Source: Clostridiaceae bacterium
GTDB taxonomy: Bacteria > Bacillota > Clostridia > Peptostreptococcales > T1SED10-28
Direction of reading: 5' to 3'
Length of the DNA stretch: 64,000 bases
NCBI GenBank assembly: GCA_003553525.1
Contig: PWEO01000068.1
Location: 1-64,000 of the forward strand
This document shows positions 1 through 9,850 of the stretch, piece by piece. Numbering within the stretch: the stretch's first letter is position 1; the number at the start of each line of letters is the position of its first letter. Made by a program: the position numbers and the translations under genes. The notes below the pieces were generated by a model. The model was not told where the DNA came from. It was given only the letters and a program-made list of their open reading frames with translations, and searched no databases.

Positions 1-1479
1 GCAGTGAATGTTCCCGAGTGGCAAAAAGAAACCTGTATTCAATGTAACCAATGTGCCTATGTTTGTCCTCATGCAGCCATTCGTCCATTTATCTTAACGG
101 AAGAAGAGCGAAAGAACGCACCTCAGGAAATGGAAACCTTAAAAGCCATGGGCAAAGAATTTTCAGGATACGAATACAAGATTCAAGTGACCCCTCTGGA
201 TTGTACCGGATGTGGAAACTGTGCAGATATTTGTCCCGCACCTAAGGGCAAAGCACTAATTATGAAGCCTATGGAAGAGCAAGTGGCAAAAGAAAAACAA
301 AACTGGGACTATGCCATGAACCTGGAAAATCGAGCCCACTTAACCAATACGGAAAACTTGAAGGGATCACAATTTAAGCAGCCGTTGTTCGAATTCTCAG
401 GAGCTTGTGCCGGTTGTGGAGAAACCCCTTACGTGAAGTTAATCACTCAATTATTCGGTGATCGAATGGTTATTGCCAATGCCACCGGTTGTTCCTCAAT
501 TTATGGCGGCAGTGCACCTTCTGTACCTTTCTGTAAGAACGATGAAGGACAAGGACCTGCTTGGGCAAACTCCTTATTTGAAGATAATGCGGAATATGGT
601 TATGGAATGAAACTTGCAGCTCTGCAAATTCGAGATAAGATTGAAGATTTAATGAAGGAAGCAAATGTTTCCGACGAACTGGAAAAAGTCTTCCATAAGT
701 GGATAGAAAACAAGGATGAGGGCAAAGGTTCCAAGGAAGCCACCATCGAAATGCTTCCATTATTGGAAAAAGAAAAGAGTGTTCCGGAAGTAGCGGAAAT
801 TCTTGATAAGAAAAATTATTTAGTTAAAAATTCCCAGTGGATTCTTGGTGGAGACGGATGGGCCTATGACATTGGTTTCGGTGGACTGGACCATGTACTG
901 GCTTCCGGAGAAGACGTAAACGTTCTGGTTATGGATACGGAAGTGTACTCCAACACCGGAGGACAATCCTCTAAAGCGTCGCCTACGGCAGCGGTTGCCA
1001 AGTTTGCAGCTTCAGGCAAGAAGACCAAGAAGAAGGACCTGGGTATGATGATGACGAATTACGGTTATGTGTACGTAGCACAAATTGCTATGGGAGCCGA
1101 TAAAAATCAGGCTTTAAAAGCGATTAAAGAAGCGGAAGCCTATAAAGGACCTTCTGTAATTATTGCATACTCTCCATGTATTGCCCATGGAATCGCCAGC
1201 GGTATGGGAGCCACTCAAAGACAACAAAAAGAAGCAGTAGACGCAGGATACTGGCATTTATACCGATTCAACCCGCTTGTGAAGGATCAAGGAAAGAATC
1301 CTTTTGTACTGGATTCCAAGGAACCAACGAAATCCTTTAAAGACTTCTTAATGAGTGAGGTTCGATACGCATCCTTAACAAAGACCTTCCCCGAGGTTGC
1401 AGAAGATTTATTTAAACGCTCAGAGGAAGAAGCTGTGGAAAGATACGAAGGCTATAAAAGAATGGCGGAACAATATTAG
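1..1479 (+). CDS. nifJ: Pyruvate:ferredoxin (flavodoxin) oxidoreductase, C-terminal part (5' truncated by the window)
   Basis: Open frame runs to the window edge; two CxxCxxCxxxCP ferredoxin clusters and a TPP-binding region (GGDGWAYDIGFGGLDHV, DTEVYSNTGGQSSKA) typical of PFOR. Confidence 0.95.
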   Translation, partial: AVNVPEWQKETCIQCNQCAYVCPHAAIRPFILTEEERKNAPQEMETLKAMGKEFSGYEYKIQVTPLDCTGCGNCADICPAPKGKALIMKPMEEQVAKEKQNWDYAMNLENRAHLTNTENLKGSQFKQPLFEFSGACAGCGETPYVKLITQLFGDRMVIANATGCSSIYGGSAPSVPFCKNDEGQGPAWANSLFEDNAEYGYGMKLAALQIRDKIEDLMKEANVSDELEKVFHKWIENKDEGKGSKEATIEMLPLLEKEKSVPEVAEILDKKNYLVKNSQWILGGDGWAYDIGFGGLDHVLASGEDVNVLVMDTEVYSNTGGQSSKASPTAAVAKFAASGKKTKKKDLGMMMTNYGYVYVAQIAMGADKNQALKAIKEAEAYKGPSVIIAYSPCIAHGIASGMGATQRQQKEAVDAGYWHLYRFNPLVKDQGKNPFVLDSKEPTKSFKDFLMSEVRYASLTKTFPEVAEDLFKRSEEEAVERYEGYKRMAEQY

Positions 1480-1502
1480 GCAATACAACTAAATAACAAA
1501 GA

Positions 1503-1537
1503 AAAGGCAGGGACAGAAGTCTCTTGCCTTTTTTTTT
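1503..1537 (+). terminator. Intrinsic terminator after PFOR
   Basis: AAGGCAGGGACAGAAGTCTCTTGCCTT hairpin followed by a T run. Confidence 0.85.
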
Positions 1538-1589
1538 GATAAAGGATAAAATAGATTAATAACCTGAAAAATCTGAAAAGGAGCCAGCC

Positions 1590-2900
1590 ATGGGAAATGC
1601 AGAACGACATATGAATAAAAGAGTCGTAAAAGATATTTTATTGGTGGTGGTGCTGACGGTTTTTGCAGCCCAGCTTCGAGTTCATCCCTTTGATACCACC
1701 TTTCGCATCGGTCTTGGAGTGATTGTATTTGCTATGGGATGTCTTTATAAAAAAGATATTCCCGTGCTGTGGACGGGAGTGCTGGTCTCCATAGCCATAT
1801 TAGGATTTCGCACCTGGATCAGCCTGCGAGCGGGAGATGGATTACTGCCTGAAGCCATCCTGGATCATATTCCCGGTTCCTTATACTATACTTTTTTTGC
1901 GGTATTGGTTAAATACTCCAAGGTACTGTCCCTTGACAATCGTCCGACACACATGGGCTTTGCTCTGGGAGTAATTGACTTTTCATCCAATATTTTTGAA
2001 ATAATACTTCGTTTTATTATTGTGCAGGAGTTTATCCAAGGGACTTCGTTTTTCATCCATCTCCTAAGTCTGCTGATTGTTGGTTTGCTTCGGATGTTCT
2101 TTGTAACGGGACTGTACTCCACAACTCAGAACCAAGGCCTGCGATTGATGCGACAAGCGGAAAAAAAGAAGCTTGAAGAGTTGGTTTTGTTGACCAGTTC
2201 CCTGCAGGCGGAAGTCTTCTATCTCCAAAAGTCGGCTAAGGATATGGAACTGTTAACAAAGGAAAGCTATGAAATTTATAAGTCCTTAATGGAAAAGAAT
2301 GAGCGGGAATTAGGTAAAAAAGCCCTGCAGATCTCCAGAATGATGCACGAGGTGAAACATGATTACACCCGTATAAATACAGGCTTAAAAAAATTATTGA
2401 AGGCGCCGGAGCGAACAGAATATACTTTTTCGGAGATTCTGGAGTTATCGATAAAAGTACATCAAACCTATAGTGGTGAAACAGATAAACACGTTCACTT
2501 TACAAAAGACCTGGGGCTGGATTTTTACCCGAAGGATCCCTTAGCCTGGACATCCATCCTGAATAATATTATAGCCAATGGGGTTGAGGCTATACAAAAA
2601 CGGGGGAATATTCATGTGGAACTGATGAAACAGAACAAAGACTTAATTTTAAAAGTAAGTGATACGGGAAGGGGAATTTCTTCAAAGGATGTAAAGCATA
2701 TATTCGTTCCCGGCTTTTCCAATAAACTTGATGAGGTCTCCGGTTGTTATTCTAATGGCCTCGGGCTCTCTCACGTGGAAAATCTTGTGGAGTTTTTCAC
2801 AGGAAGTATCACCGTTAATAGTGAGGAAGGAAAAGGCAGCACTTTTGAAATTGTAGTACAGGAAAATAATGTGATTCGAGGTGAGTACAGTGAATTATGA
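1590..2900 (+). CDS. Membrane sensor histidine kinase, GlnK (YcbA)-like
   Basis: N-terminal TM segments, HATPase motifs (NNIIANGVEAI, DTGRGI, GLGLSHV); overlaps a YcbB-type response regulator. Confidence 0.8.
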   Translation: MGNAERHMNKRVVKDILLVVVLTVFAAQLRVHPFDTTFRIGLGVIVFAMGCLYKKDIPVLWTGVLVSIAILGFRTWISLRAGDGLLPEAILDHIPGSLYYTFFAVLVKYSKVLSLDNRPTHMGFALGVIDFSSNIFEIILRFIIVQEFIQGTSFFIHLLSLLIVGLLRMFFVTGLYSTTQNQGLRLMRQAEKKKLEELVLLTSSLQAEVFYLQKSAKDMELLTKESYEIYKSLMEKNERELGKKALQISRMMHEVKHDYTRINTGLKKLLKAPERTEYTFSEILELSIKVHQTYSGETDKHVHFTKDLGLDFYPKDPLAWTSILNNIIANGVEAIQKRGNIHVELMKQNKDLILKVSDTGRGISSKDVKHIFVPGFSNKLDEVSGCYSNGLGLSHVENLVEFFTGSITVNSEEGKGSTFEIVVQENNVIRGEYSEL

Positions 2901-3825
2901 AAATAAAATTCTCGTGGTGGATGATGATTCCGGGGTTCGAAGGATGATTTCCAATATTATTGAAGAGGAAGGTATCGGCCACGTGATCGGAGAAGCGGAG
3001 GATGGGTCCGAGGCTATTGATTTGGTCCTGGACTTACAGCCGGATCTGGTGATGATTGATCTTCTGATGCCTGAGCTTGACGGAATCGAAACCATTAAAA
3101 AACTTAGGAACTCCGCTTATAAAGGTTCCTTTATCCTGATCTCAAAGATCACGGATAAAATGATGGTGAGGGAGGCTTACCAGGCAGGGGTGGAGTTCTA
3201 CATCCATAAGCCGATCAATAAAGAAGAGGTCTCCCATGTGATTCGAAAAGTACTTCAATATAAGGGATTGGAAAAAACCTTTCAAAATCTGCAGTTGTTT
3301 ATTAATAACCAAGAGTACGGAAAAGCATCCTCGACGGTAATGAAATCATCTACGGGAGAATCCATAACAAAAAAAGAAAAAGCCTACACCCTTGCTGAAA
3401 ATATCGCTATGGACCTTGGAATCTTAAGTCAAAGCGGAAGTCGGGATATTCTGGAGGCCATGCATATCCTTGCCGCTATGGAATATCCAGAGGATGTTAA
3501 GCTTTTGCAAAATCTAAAGGTTCTTTATGAAAAAATCGGAGAGGGTTATGAAAAAAGAGGAAATCTCGATGTGGCCAGAAGTGAAAAAGCCATTGAAAGA
3601 AGAATGCGCAGAACCATTGAGTATGCTTTAAATAATCTGGGGAATTTGGGAATTGAAGATTATCATCATCCGAAGTTTGAGCGTTTCGGTCATCGTTTAT
3701 TTGATTTTGCCACTATTCGGGAAGAGATGTTAAGGATACAAAAAAAGTCAGATAAGAAGCCGAAAATTAATGTGAAACGTTTTTTAGAAGGGATGCTAAG
3801 AGAAATAAAGCAGGAATATTTATAG
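2881..3825 (+). CDS. Response regulator with YcbB/GlnL-type output domain
   Basis: Receiver domain (VVDDDSGVRRMI, MIDLLMPELDGIE, KP); C-terminal region resembles the YcbB domain; overlaps the kinase gene. Confidence 0.78.
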   Translation: MSTVNYENKILVVDDDSGVRRMISNIIEEEGIGHVIGEAEDGSEAIDLVLDLQPDLVMIDLLMPELDGIETIKKLRNSAYKGSFILISKITDKMMVREAYQAGVEFYIHKPINKEEVSHVIRKVLQYKGLEKTFQNLQLFINNQEYGKASSTVMKSSTGESITKKEKAYTLAENIAMDLGILSQSGSRDILEAMHILAAMEYPEDVKLLQNLKVLYEKIGEGYEKRGNLDVARSEKAIERRMRRTIEYALNNLGNLGIEDYHHPKFERFGHRLFDFATIREEMLRIQKKSDKKPKINVKRFLEGMLREIKQEYL

Positions 3826-3855
3826 AAAATGCCCTGTTTTTTACCGACTTATCAG

Positions 3856-3878
3856 ATAATTTAAACTTTTTAAATTAT
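3856..3878. promoter_or_regulatory. Perfect inverted repeat upstream of the TRAP operon, candidate operator
   Basis: ATAATTTAAA-CTT-TTTAAATTAT. Confidence 0.4.
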
Positions 3879-3987
3879 TAATGGGTAGGATTTTGTAGTT
3901 TTTCGTCGGTTTCATAAACTTCATCGATATAATAAAGAGGTATTATATGTTTTTGTGGGCAAGTAGAAATAATTTATCTAAGGAGGA

Positions 3988-5004
3988 ATGAAATTCATGA
4001 AAAAGAGAAGAATTTTTACCTTAATGTTAATCAGTATTCTGGTGTTATCCATATTCATGGTGGGATGTGGTAACGGTGACAATGGTGATAATGGTGACAA
4101 CGGTGATGTGGAAAACGGCGGGGAGAGCCCGGATCGAGTAGCGATTGCAACCGGTGGAACCACAGGGGTTTATTATCCTTTAGGAGGAGCCTTTGCCAAC
4201 ATTATTAATGATTACGTAGACGGAGTAACGGCCAACGCCGAATCTACGGGAGCCTCCGTAGAAAACGTTAACCTGTTAAATGACGGAGAAGTGGATTTTG
4301 CAATGGTTCAAAATGATATTTCTTATTATGCCTACGAAGGAATTGAAATGTTTGAAGCGGAAGAGCCCATGGAAAACCTAAGAGGTTTGGCTACCCTGTA
4401 TCCTGAAACAATTCAAATTGTTGCTGACGCCGGTGCAGGAATTGAGTCTATCGAAGACTTAGCAGGCAAGAGAGTTGCGGTAGGAGCTCCCGGAAGTGGT
4501 ACGGAAGCCAATGCACGACAAATTTTAGCGGCTCATGGAATCACCTACGACGATTTTACTCCGGACTACCTATCCTTTGGAGAAGCTTCGGATAATCTTC
4601 GGGACGGGAATGTAGATGCGGCTTTTGTAACTGCGGGAACCCCTACAGCTGCAATTACCGACCTTTCAACGCAGCATAGTGTAGTGTTGATTTCGATTTC
4701 CCAAGACAAGATCGACGAGATTATCGCAGAGTATCCGTACTATGCACAGGTAGTAATCGAAGCGGGAACTTACAGAAATCAAGATGAACCGGTGGATGCA
4801 GTAGCGGTAATGGCAATGTTGACCGTAAGAGCGGAATTATCCGATGACCTGGTATATGAGGTTACAAAAGCATTATTTGAAAACTTAAGCGATCTTGAAA
4901 GTGCCCATGCCCGAGGCGGGGATGTAAGCCTTGAAGGAGCCCTTGATGGAATGTCCTTAGAGCTTCACCCGGGAACTCAGCGTTACTTTGATGAAGTGGA
5001 ATAG
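3988..5004 (+). CDS. TAXI family TRAP transporter solute-binding lipoprotein
   Basis: Lipobox (IFMVGCG), TGGTTGVYYPLGGAFANII motif; followed by DUF1850 and fused TRAP permease genes. Confidence 0.92.
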   Translation: MKFMKKRRIFTLMLISILVLSIFMVGCGNGDNGDNGDNGDVENGGESPDRVAIATGGTTGVYYPLGGAFANIINDYVDGVTANAESTGASVENVNLLNDGEVDFAMVQNDISYYAYEGIEMFEAEEPMENLRGLATLYPETIQIVADAGAGIESIEDLAGKRVAVGAPGSGTEANARQILAAHGITYDDFTPDYLSFGEASDNLRDGNVDAAFVTAGTPTAAITDLSTQHSVVLISISQDKIDEIIAEYPYYAQVVIEAGTYRNQDEPVDAVAVMAMLTVRAELSDDLVYEVTKALFENLSDLESAHARGGDVSLEGALDGMSLELHPGTQRYFDEVE

Positions 5005-5554
5005 AATTACAACTGATTATGAACAGGATTTTAGCAGGGATAGGGTGCCTAAACAAAGGCGCCTTCCCCTGTTTTCTTTTAAAAGGGTAATTCCCATTAT
5101 TTTTTTGTTAATAATGATTTTGACACTCTTTCTAAGCTGGCCCGTAAAGGGACTAGTGATAAAATCAGAGGGAGAGGTACTATTATTTTTTCCAACGAAG
5201 GAGTTACAGGAATTTGCAATTATTTATGATCATTCTGTGATGAGAACCGAGGTAAAGGATGTTTTTACTTTAGAATCAGGAGAAGTGGTATTGCTTCGAA
5301 CGGAGTATGAGTCCTTCGGGGCGGGATTACCTACGGAAGCCTTTGAAAATTTTACAAAAGTTGACGGCCGTTATATTAATGAGGGCATCAATGTGCGATT
5401 ACCTCAAATCCGTCTCCGAACGGGAAAGACTACGGATCATCGTTTGATTTATAACGAAGAATCTACGGTTTCTTTTGACGACATTGTTGAACCCGGTAGT
5501 TTGATATTGATTGAAGAAAAATCTATGACAACTTTGGAAAGTCTGTTTTATTGA
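4988..5554 (+). CDS. DUF1850 domain-containing protein
   Basis: Position between TAXI SBP and TRAP permease; H-S-V-x-(R/K)-T-x-V-x-(D/E) style motif (YDHSVMRTEVKDVF). Confidence 0.75.
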   Translation: MMKWNRITTDYEQDFSRDRVPKQRRLPLFSFKRVIPIIFLLIMILTLFLSWPVKGLVIKSEGEVLLFFPTKELQEFAIIYDHSVMRTEVKDVFTLESGEVVLLRTEYESFGAGLPTEAFENFTKVDGRYINEGINVRLPQIRLRTGKTTDHRLIYNEESTVSFDDIVEPGSLILIEEKSMTTLESLFY

Positions 5555-7533
5555 GAGGAGGAAATCCATTGCCTAATGAAGAAAGAAAGAGCATACAAGA
5601 AGTAGAAGGTGTGGAAGTTAATGTAGATGAAAAACTGGCAGAATTTGATGTTTCATCAAATGTACGAAAATTAGCAGGAAAGCTGGGATTAGCGGTTGCA
5701 ATCATTGCCATCGCCATGTCCTTATTTCACTTATACACTGCTGGATTCGGAATCCTTTTGGCCATGAAGCAACGGGCCGTGCATCTAATGTTTGTTTTGG
5801 TATTAGGATTTTTACTATATCCTGCCAGTAAACGCTTTGATAAAACAAAAATTCAATTTTTTGATTGGTTATTTGCGGGAGCAGGCATCATGGTGACCGG
5901 ATATATTTTACTTATGTTTGATCAGCTTGTACTGAGAATGGGGCGCCCCACTTCCTTGGATATGCTCATGGGAGTTATTGCAATTATATTGGTCCTTGAA
6001 GTGACAAGAAGAAGTATTGGACCGCAACTTCCGATTATTGCGATCATTTTTTTAATCTACACCTATGTAGGTCCTTATATACCCGGGATGTTAGGTCATC
6101 GAGGATATTCAGTACAGCGTATCGTTAATCAGATGTATATGACTACGGAGGGGATTTTCGGAACACCCCTGGGGGTTTCCGCGACTTTTGTGTTTATGTT
6201 TATCCTCTTCGGTTCTTTTCTGGAGATCACAGGGGTAGGACAATTCTTTATTGATATTGCCTTCGCCGGTGCGGGAACCAGAAAAGGAGGACCGGCAAAA
6301 GCCGCAGTTATCGCCAGCGGATTTATGGGATCCATTTCCGGAAGTTCTATAGCAAATACCGTAACCACCGGGGCTTTTACCATCCCCCTAATGAAAAAAG
6401 TAGGATATCAGCCCACCTTTGCAGGAGCAGTGGAAGCCGCAGCCTCCACAGGAGGACAGATCTTACCCCCTATTATGGGAGCCGCTGCTTTTATCATGTC
6501 GGAGTTTACGGGCATTCCCTATATTCAAATCGTAATCAGTGCCGTTGTGCCTGCACTGCTTTATTACCTTGGAGTAATTACCATGGTGCACCTTCAAGCA
6601 TCCAAAAAGGGCTTGAAGGGTATGAAAAAAGAAGACTTGCCGGACTTTAAAAAAGGGCTTAAAGACGGCTTTCATCTGTTCATTCCTTTAATTGCCGTGG
6701 TTTTTCTATTAGTACGATTCTCACCCTTAAGAGCAGCCTATTGGAGTATTATCATCGCCTTAGTGGTCAGTATGTTTCGAAAACATACAAGAGTTAACAT
6801 TCCAAAAATTCTTCATGCGCTGCAGGACGGAGCGAAAAAAGCCATCGGTGTGGCTGCAGCCTGTGCCTGCGCCGGGATCATTGTAGGCGTGGTTACCTTA
6901 ACCGGCTTAGGACTGACCTTTGCCAACTTAATCGTTGGATTAGCCGGAGGAATGTTGCTTCCGACGCTGTTCTTAACGATGATCGCTTCCATTATACTGG
7001 GTCTTGGTCTGCCGACCACAGCAAAGTATATTGTTCTTGCCACCATGGCCGTACCGGCCTTGCTGGAACTGGGCGTTCCTTTACTTGCCGCCCATTTATT
7101 TGTACTGTATTTCGGAGTAATTGCGGATGTAACACCGCCGGTAGCATTGGCCGCTTATGCAGGTGCGGGCATCGCCGGAGGGGATTCCTTTAAAACCGGA
7201 TTGGCCGCATTAAAACTGGCTTCTGCAGGGTTTTTAATTCCCTATATTTTCGCCATGAGTCCGGAGTTATTACTGATTGATGTTACCTTCTTTGAGGCGA
7301 CCTTGGCGATTATCACCGCCTGTCTTGGAATTGTGGCCTTTGGAGCAGCGGTACAAGGATATCTTTTAACTAATACAAGGATTTATGAGCGGGTTATGTT
7401 TTTACTAGCTTCCCTGCTTTTGATTCATCCCAATAAATTAATCGACCTTGGTGGACTGGTGATATTAATAGCAGTAGTTGCACTACAAGTCGTGAGAAGT
7501 AGAGGAAGTAAGGCTGCGGTGCAGGAAACTTAG
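5551..7533 (+). CDS. TRAP transporter permease, 4TM/12TM fusion protein
   Basis: Multiple TM segments; GSISGSSIANTVTTGAFTIPLMKKVGY and GLGLPTTAKYIV motifs of DctM-type fused permeases. Confidence 0.93.
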   Translation: MRGGNPLPNEERKSIQEVEGVEVNVDEKLAEFDVSSNVRKLAGKLGLAVAIIAIAMSLFHLYTAGFGILLAMKQRAVHLMFVLVLGFLLYPASKRFDKTKIQFFDWLFAGAGIMVTGYILLMFDQLVLRMGRPTSLDMLMGVIAIILVLEVTRRSIGPQLPIIAIIFLIYTYVGPYIPGMLGHRGYSVQRIVNQMYMTTEGIFGTPLGVSATFVFMFILFGSFLEITGVGQFFIDIAFAGAGTRKGGPAKAAVIASGFMGSISGSSIANTVTTGAFTIPLMKKVGYQPTFAGAVEAAASTGGQILPPIMGAAAFIMSEFTGIPYIQIVISAVVPALLYYLGVITMVHLQASKKGLKGMKKEDLPDFKKGLKDGFHLFIPLIAVVFLLVRFSPLRAAYWSIIIALVVSMFRKHTRVNIPKILHALQDGAKKAIGVAAACACAGIIVGVVTLTGLGLTFANLIVGLAGGMLLPTLFLTMIASIILGLGLPTTAKYIVLATMAVPALLELGVPLLAAHLFVLYFGVIADVTPPVALAAYAGAGIAGGDSFKTGLAALKLASAGFLIPYIFAMSPELLLIDVTFFEATLAIITACLGIVAFGAAVQGYLLTNTRIYERVMFLLASLLLIHPNKLIDLGGLVILIAVVALQVVRSRGSKAAVQET

Positions 7534-7551
7534 TCTTTTCTTTTTCAAAAC

Positions 7552-7578
7552 AAAAGGGTCAGAAACTCTGACCCTTTT
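7552..7578 (+). terminator. Intrinsic terminator / hairpin after TRAP operon
   Basis: AAAAGGGTCAGAAACTCTGACCCTTTT. Confidence 0.75.
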
Positions 7579-7607
7579 ACTGATGATTCAGTTAACAAAA
7601 GGAGGGG

Positions 7608-8507
7608 TTGAACATGAGGGCCTTATCCCTTACAGAAGTGCCTTTTCGTGAGATTGAAGAAATCATTACGGAAGATGAAGGAAAAAGAGGAATTTCTAAG
7701 CGCCTAAACCTCTATGAAGATTACTACAATGGACTGCATTCTCTCTATCAGGGAAAGAAGATTCTAATCTTAACGGGATTTACGGTTCCCGAGTGCCATG
7801 CAGGAGAAAGCGATGGTCCCCTGGGTTCTGTTGCCTTGGCTAAAGCCCTGGAGGATTTAGGCAAAGAGGTTTTGATTGTAACGGACAGGTATTCGAAAAA
7901 TATCCTGGAAGGTTTAAGAAAAATCAAGGAAATCAGCGGAAGTATTTATTCGGTTCCGATTAATGTGAATAAAATAGAGCTGCAAGGGATATTGAATGGC
8001 TTTGAACCCACCCATATGATTGCCATCGAGCGACCGGGTAAGGGCATTGACGGTAAGTATCACTCCATGAGGGGAGAAGACATCAGCGCCTATGTGGGAG
8101 ACCTGGATCCTTTAATGGAGATGGCGAAAAAACATAAAATCATCACACTGGCCATCGGGGACGGGGGAAATGAAATGGGCATGGGAAAGGTTCGGGACAC
8201 GGGCATTTCCTATGTGGATCAGGGAGAGAAAATATTTGCCACCTCTTCCGCGGATTATTTAATTCTTGCGGGGGTTTCCAACTGGGGAGCCTATGGTCTT
8301 GTGGCGGGGCTTTCGATTCTTAGTGATATGGATTTATTACAGGAGGAAAAAGAAGAAGTCCGCTTACTGAAAACATTAACAGAACTTGGAGGTGTGGACG
8401 GATGCAGCAAACGAAGAGCCATGACCGTCGACGGCTTAAGTTTGGGAACTAATTTAAATCAGCTGTTGAGATTAAAAAAGATCATTCAAAAGAACCTTTC
8501 GGACTAA
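7608..8507 (+). CDS. DUF4392 domain protein (D-glutamate cyclase C-terminal domain-like)
   Basis: AIERPGKGIDGKYHSMRGEDISAYVGDLD, IGDGGNEMGMGKV motifs. Confidence 0.78.
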   Translation: MNMRALSLTEVPFREIEEIITEDEGKRGISKRLNLYEDYYNGLHSLYQGKKILILTGFTVPECHAGESDGPLGSVALAKALEDLGKEVLIVTDRYSKNILEGLRKIKEISGSIYSVPINVNKIELQGILNGFEPTHMIAIERPGKGIDGKYHSMRGEDISAYVGDLDPLMEMAKKHKIITLAIGDGGNEMGMGKVRDTGISYVDQGEKIFATSSADYLILAGVSNWGAYGLVAGLSILSDMDLLQEEKEEVRLLKTLTELGGVDGCSKRRAMTVDGLSLGTNLNQLLRLKKIIQKNLSD

Positions 8508-8519
8508 GAAAGGTTTTTT
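8493..8519 (+). terminator. Intrinsic terminator overlapping end of DUF4392 gene
   Basis: AACCTTTCGGACTAAGAAAGGTTTTTT. Confidence 0.75.
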
Positions 8520-8620
8520 CTTTGTGCAATTGTGCAGTTAATGGGTATAGATTACAAAGAACAGCAAAGAAATATGAAAGAATAATCAAGAAAGCATAAT
8601 CAAGAAAGAAGGGGAGAAAG

Positions 8621-9844
8621 ATGTTAGGACTAGCCTTAGAGGGTGGAGGGGCAAAGGGCTCATATCAGTTTGGTGCCTGGAAGGCTTTTCGAGAGTTGGG
8701 GATGGAATTTGAGGGCATTACCGGCACCTCTATAGGTGCTTTGAACGGTGCTTTGATGATTCAGGAAGACTATGAGAAAGCTTACGAAATATGGCATGAA
8801 ATTGCGCCGGAAAAAATTTTAAATGTGGACTCAAAGATTTATAATATGATTATGGAAACGGGAATAAAACCGGATCAAATTCAATTTATATTGGAGCAGG
8901 CCCAGCGATTTGTGAAGGATGCGGGACTGGATATCGGGCCGCTGGTCAGGATGATCCGAGAGGGAACCAAGGAAGATCTTATCCGAAATTCCAAAAAGGA
9001 TTTTGGATTCGTTACGGTATCACTGACGGACCTGAAGCCCCTGGAGTTGTTTAAAGAAGAGGTCCCGGAAGGGAAAATGGCGGATTATTTGCTGGCCTCC
9101 TCTTACCTTCCGATTTTCAAACCGGAAAAAATCGATGGCAAAACCTTCTTGGACGGGGGATTTTATAATAACCTTCCCATTAATATGCTCTATCAAAAGG
9201 GGTATAAAAAAGTGGTTGCGGTGAGACTGATGAGTAAAGGACGGATTAAAAAAGTTGATTTTGAAGACCTGGAAGTTACCTATATTCAGCCGAAGCATGA
9301 CTTAGGAAATATTTTGGATCTATCCAAGGAAAAAGCATTATTTAATATTAACCTCGGTTATTATGATACGCTGAAGGTGTTTCGAAATTTATATGGTGAG
9401 AACTACTATTTAAAAGAAGGGATCAATGACTTAGAGGGAATCGAATTTTTACAGGGGCTAAAACAGGAAACCATTGAAAAAATCAGCAGTCTTTTAGGGC
9501 TTACCACGGCCCTTCCCAAGAATCGCTTAGTGCTTGAGGAACTTGTACCTAAACTGATTCAGCTGTTAGGCTGTAGACAGGAGGTATCCTACGGGGAGAT
9601 CGTTTTAAAACTGCTTGAAGAAATCGCCGCTCACGAGAAGCTGGAGCTGTTTAAGATTTACAGCCTTCAAGAATTTATCCGGGAGATTAATAACCGTGAG
9701 GTCACCATGAATAAAAGTACGGATACTTTATTTCTAAGCGGTGCATTGCTTCTTCGTTTCAACAAAGACAGAGTGTTGGAGAGGCTTATTAAAACAATCT
9801 TATCATCAGAGGAGAAAATTCACTTGAAAAAACGAAGCAGTTAA
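8621..9844 (+). CDS. Patatin-like phospholipase family protein
   Basis: GGGAKGSYQFG oxyanion motif, GTSIGALNG (GxSxG), DGGFYNNLP (DGG) dyad. Confidence 0.92.
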   Translation: MLGLALEGGGAKGSYQFGAWKAFRELGMEFEGITGTSIGALNGALMIQEDYEKAYEIWHEIAPEKILNVDSKIYNMIMETGIKPDQIQFILEQAQRFVKDAGLDIGPLVRMIREGTKEDLIRNSKKDFGFVTVSLTDLKPLELFKEEVPEGKMADYLLASSYLPIFKPEKIDGKTFLDGGFYNNLPINMLYQKGYKKVVAVRLMSKGRIKKVDFEDLEVTYIQPKHDLGNILDLSKEKALFNINLGYYDTLKVFRNLYGENYYLKEGINDLEGIEFLQGLKQETIEKISSLLGLTTALPKNRLVLEELVPKLIQLLGCRQEVSYGEIVLKLLEEIAAHEKLELFKIYSLQEFIREINNREVTMNKSTDTLFLSGALLLRFNKDRVLERLIKTILSSEEKIHLKKRSS

Positions 9845-9850
9845 AAGGGG

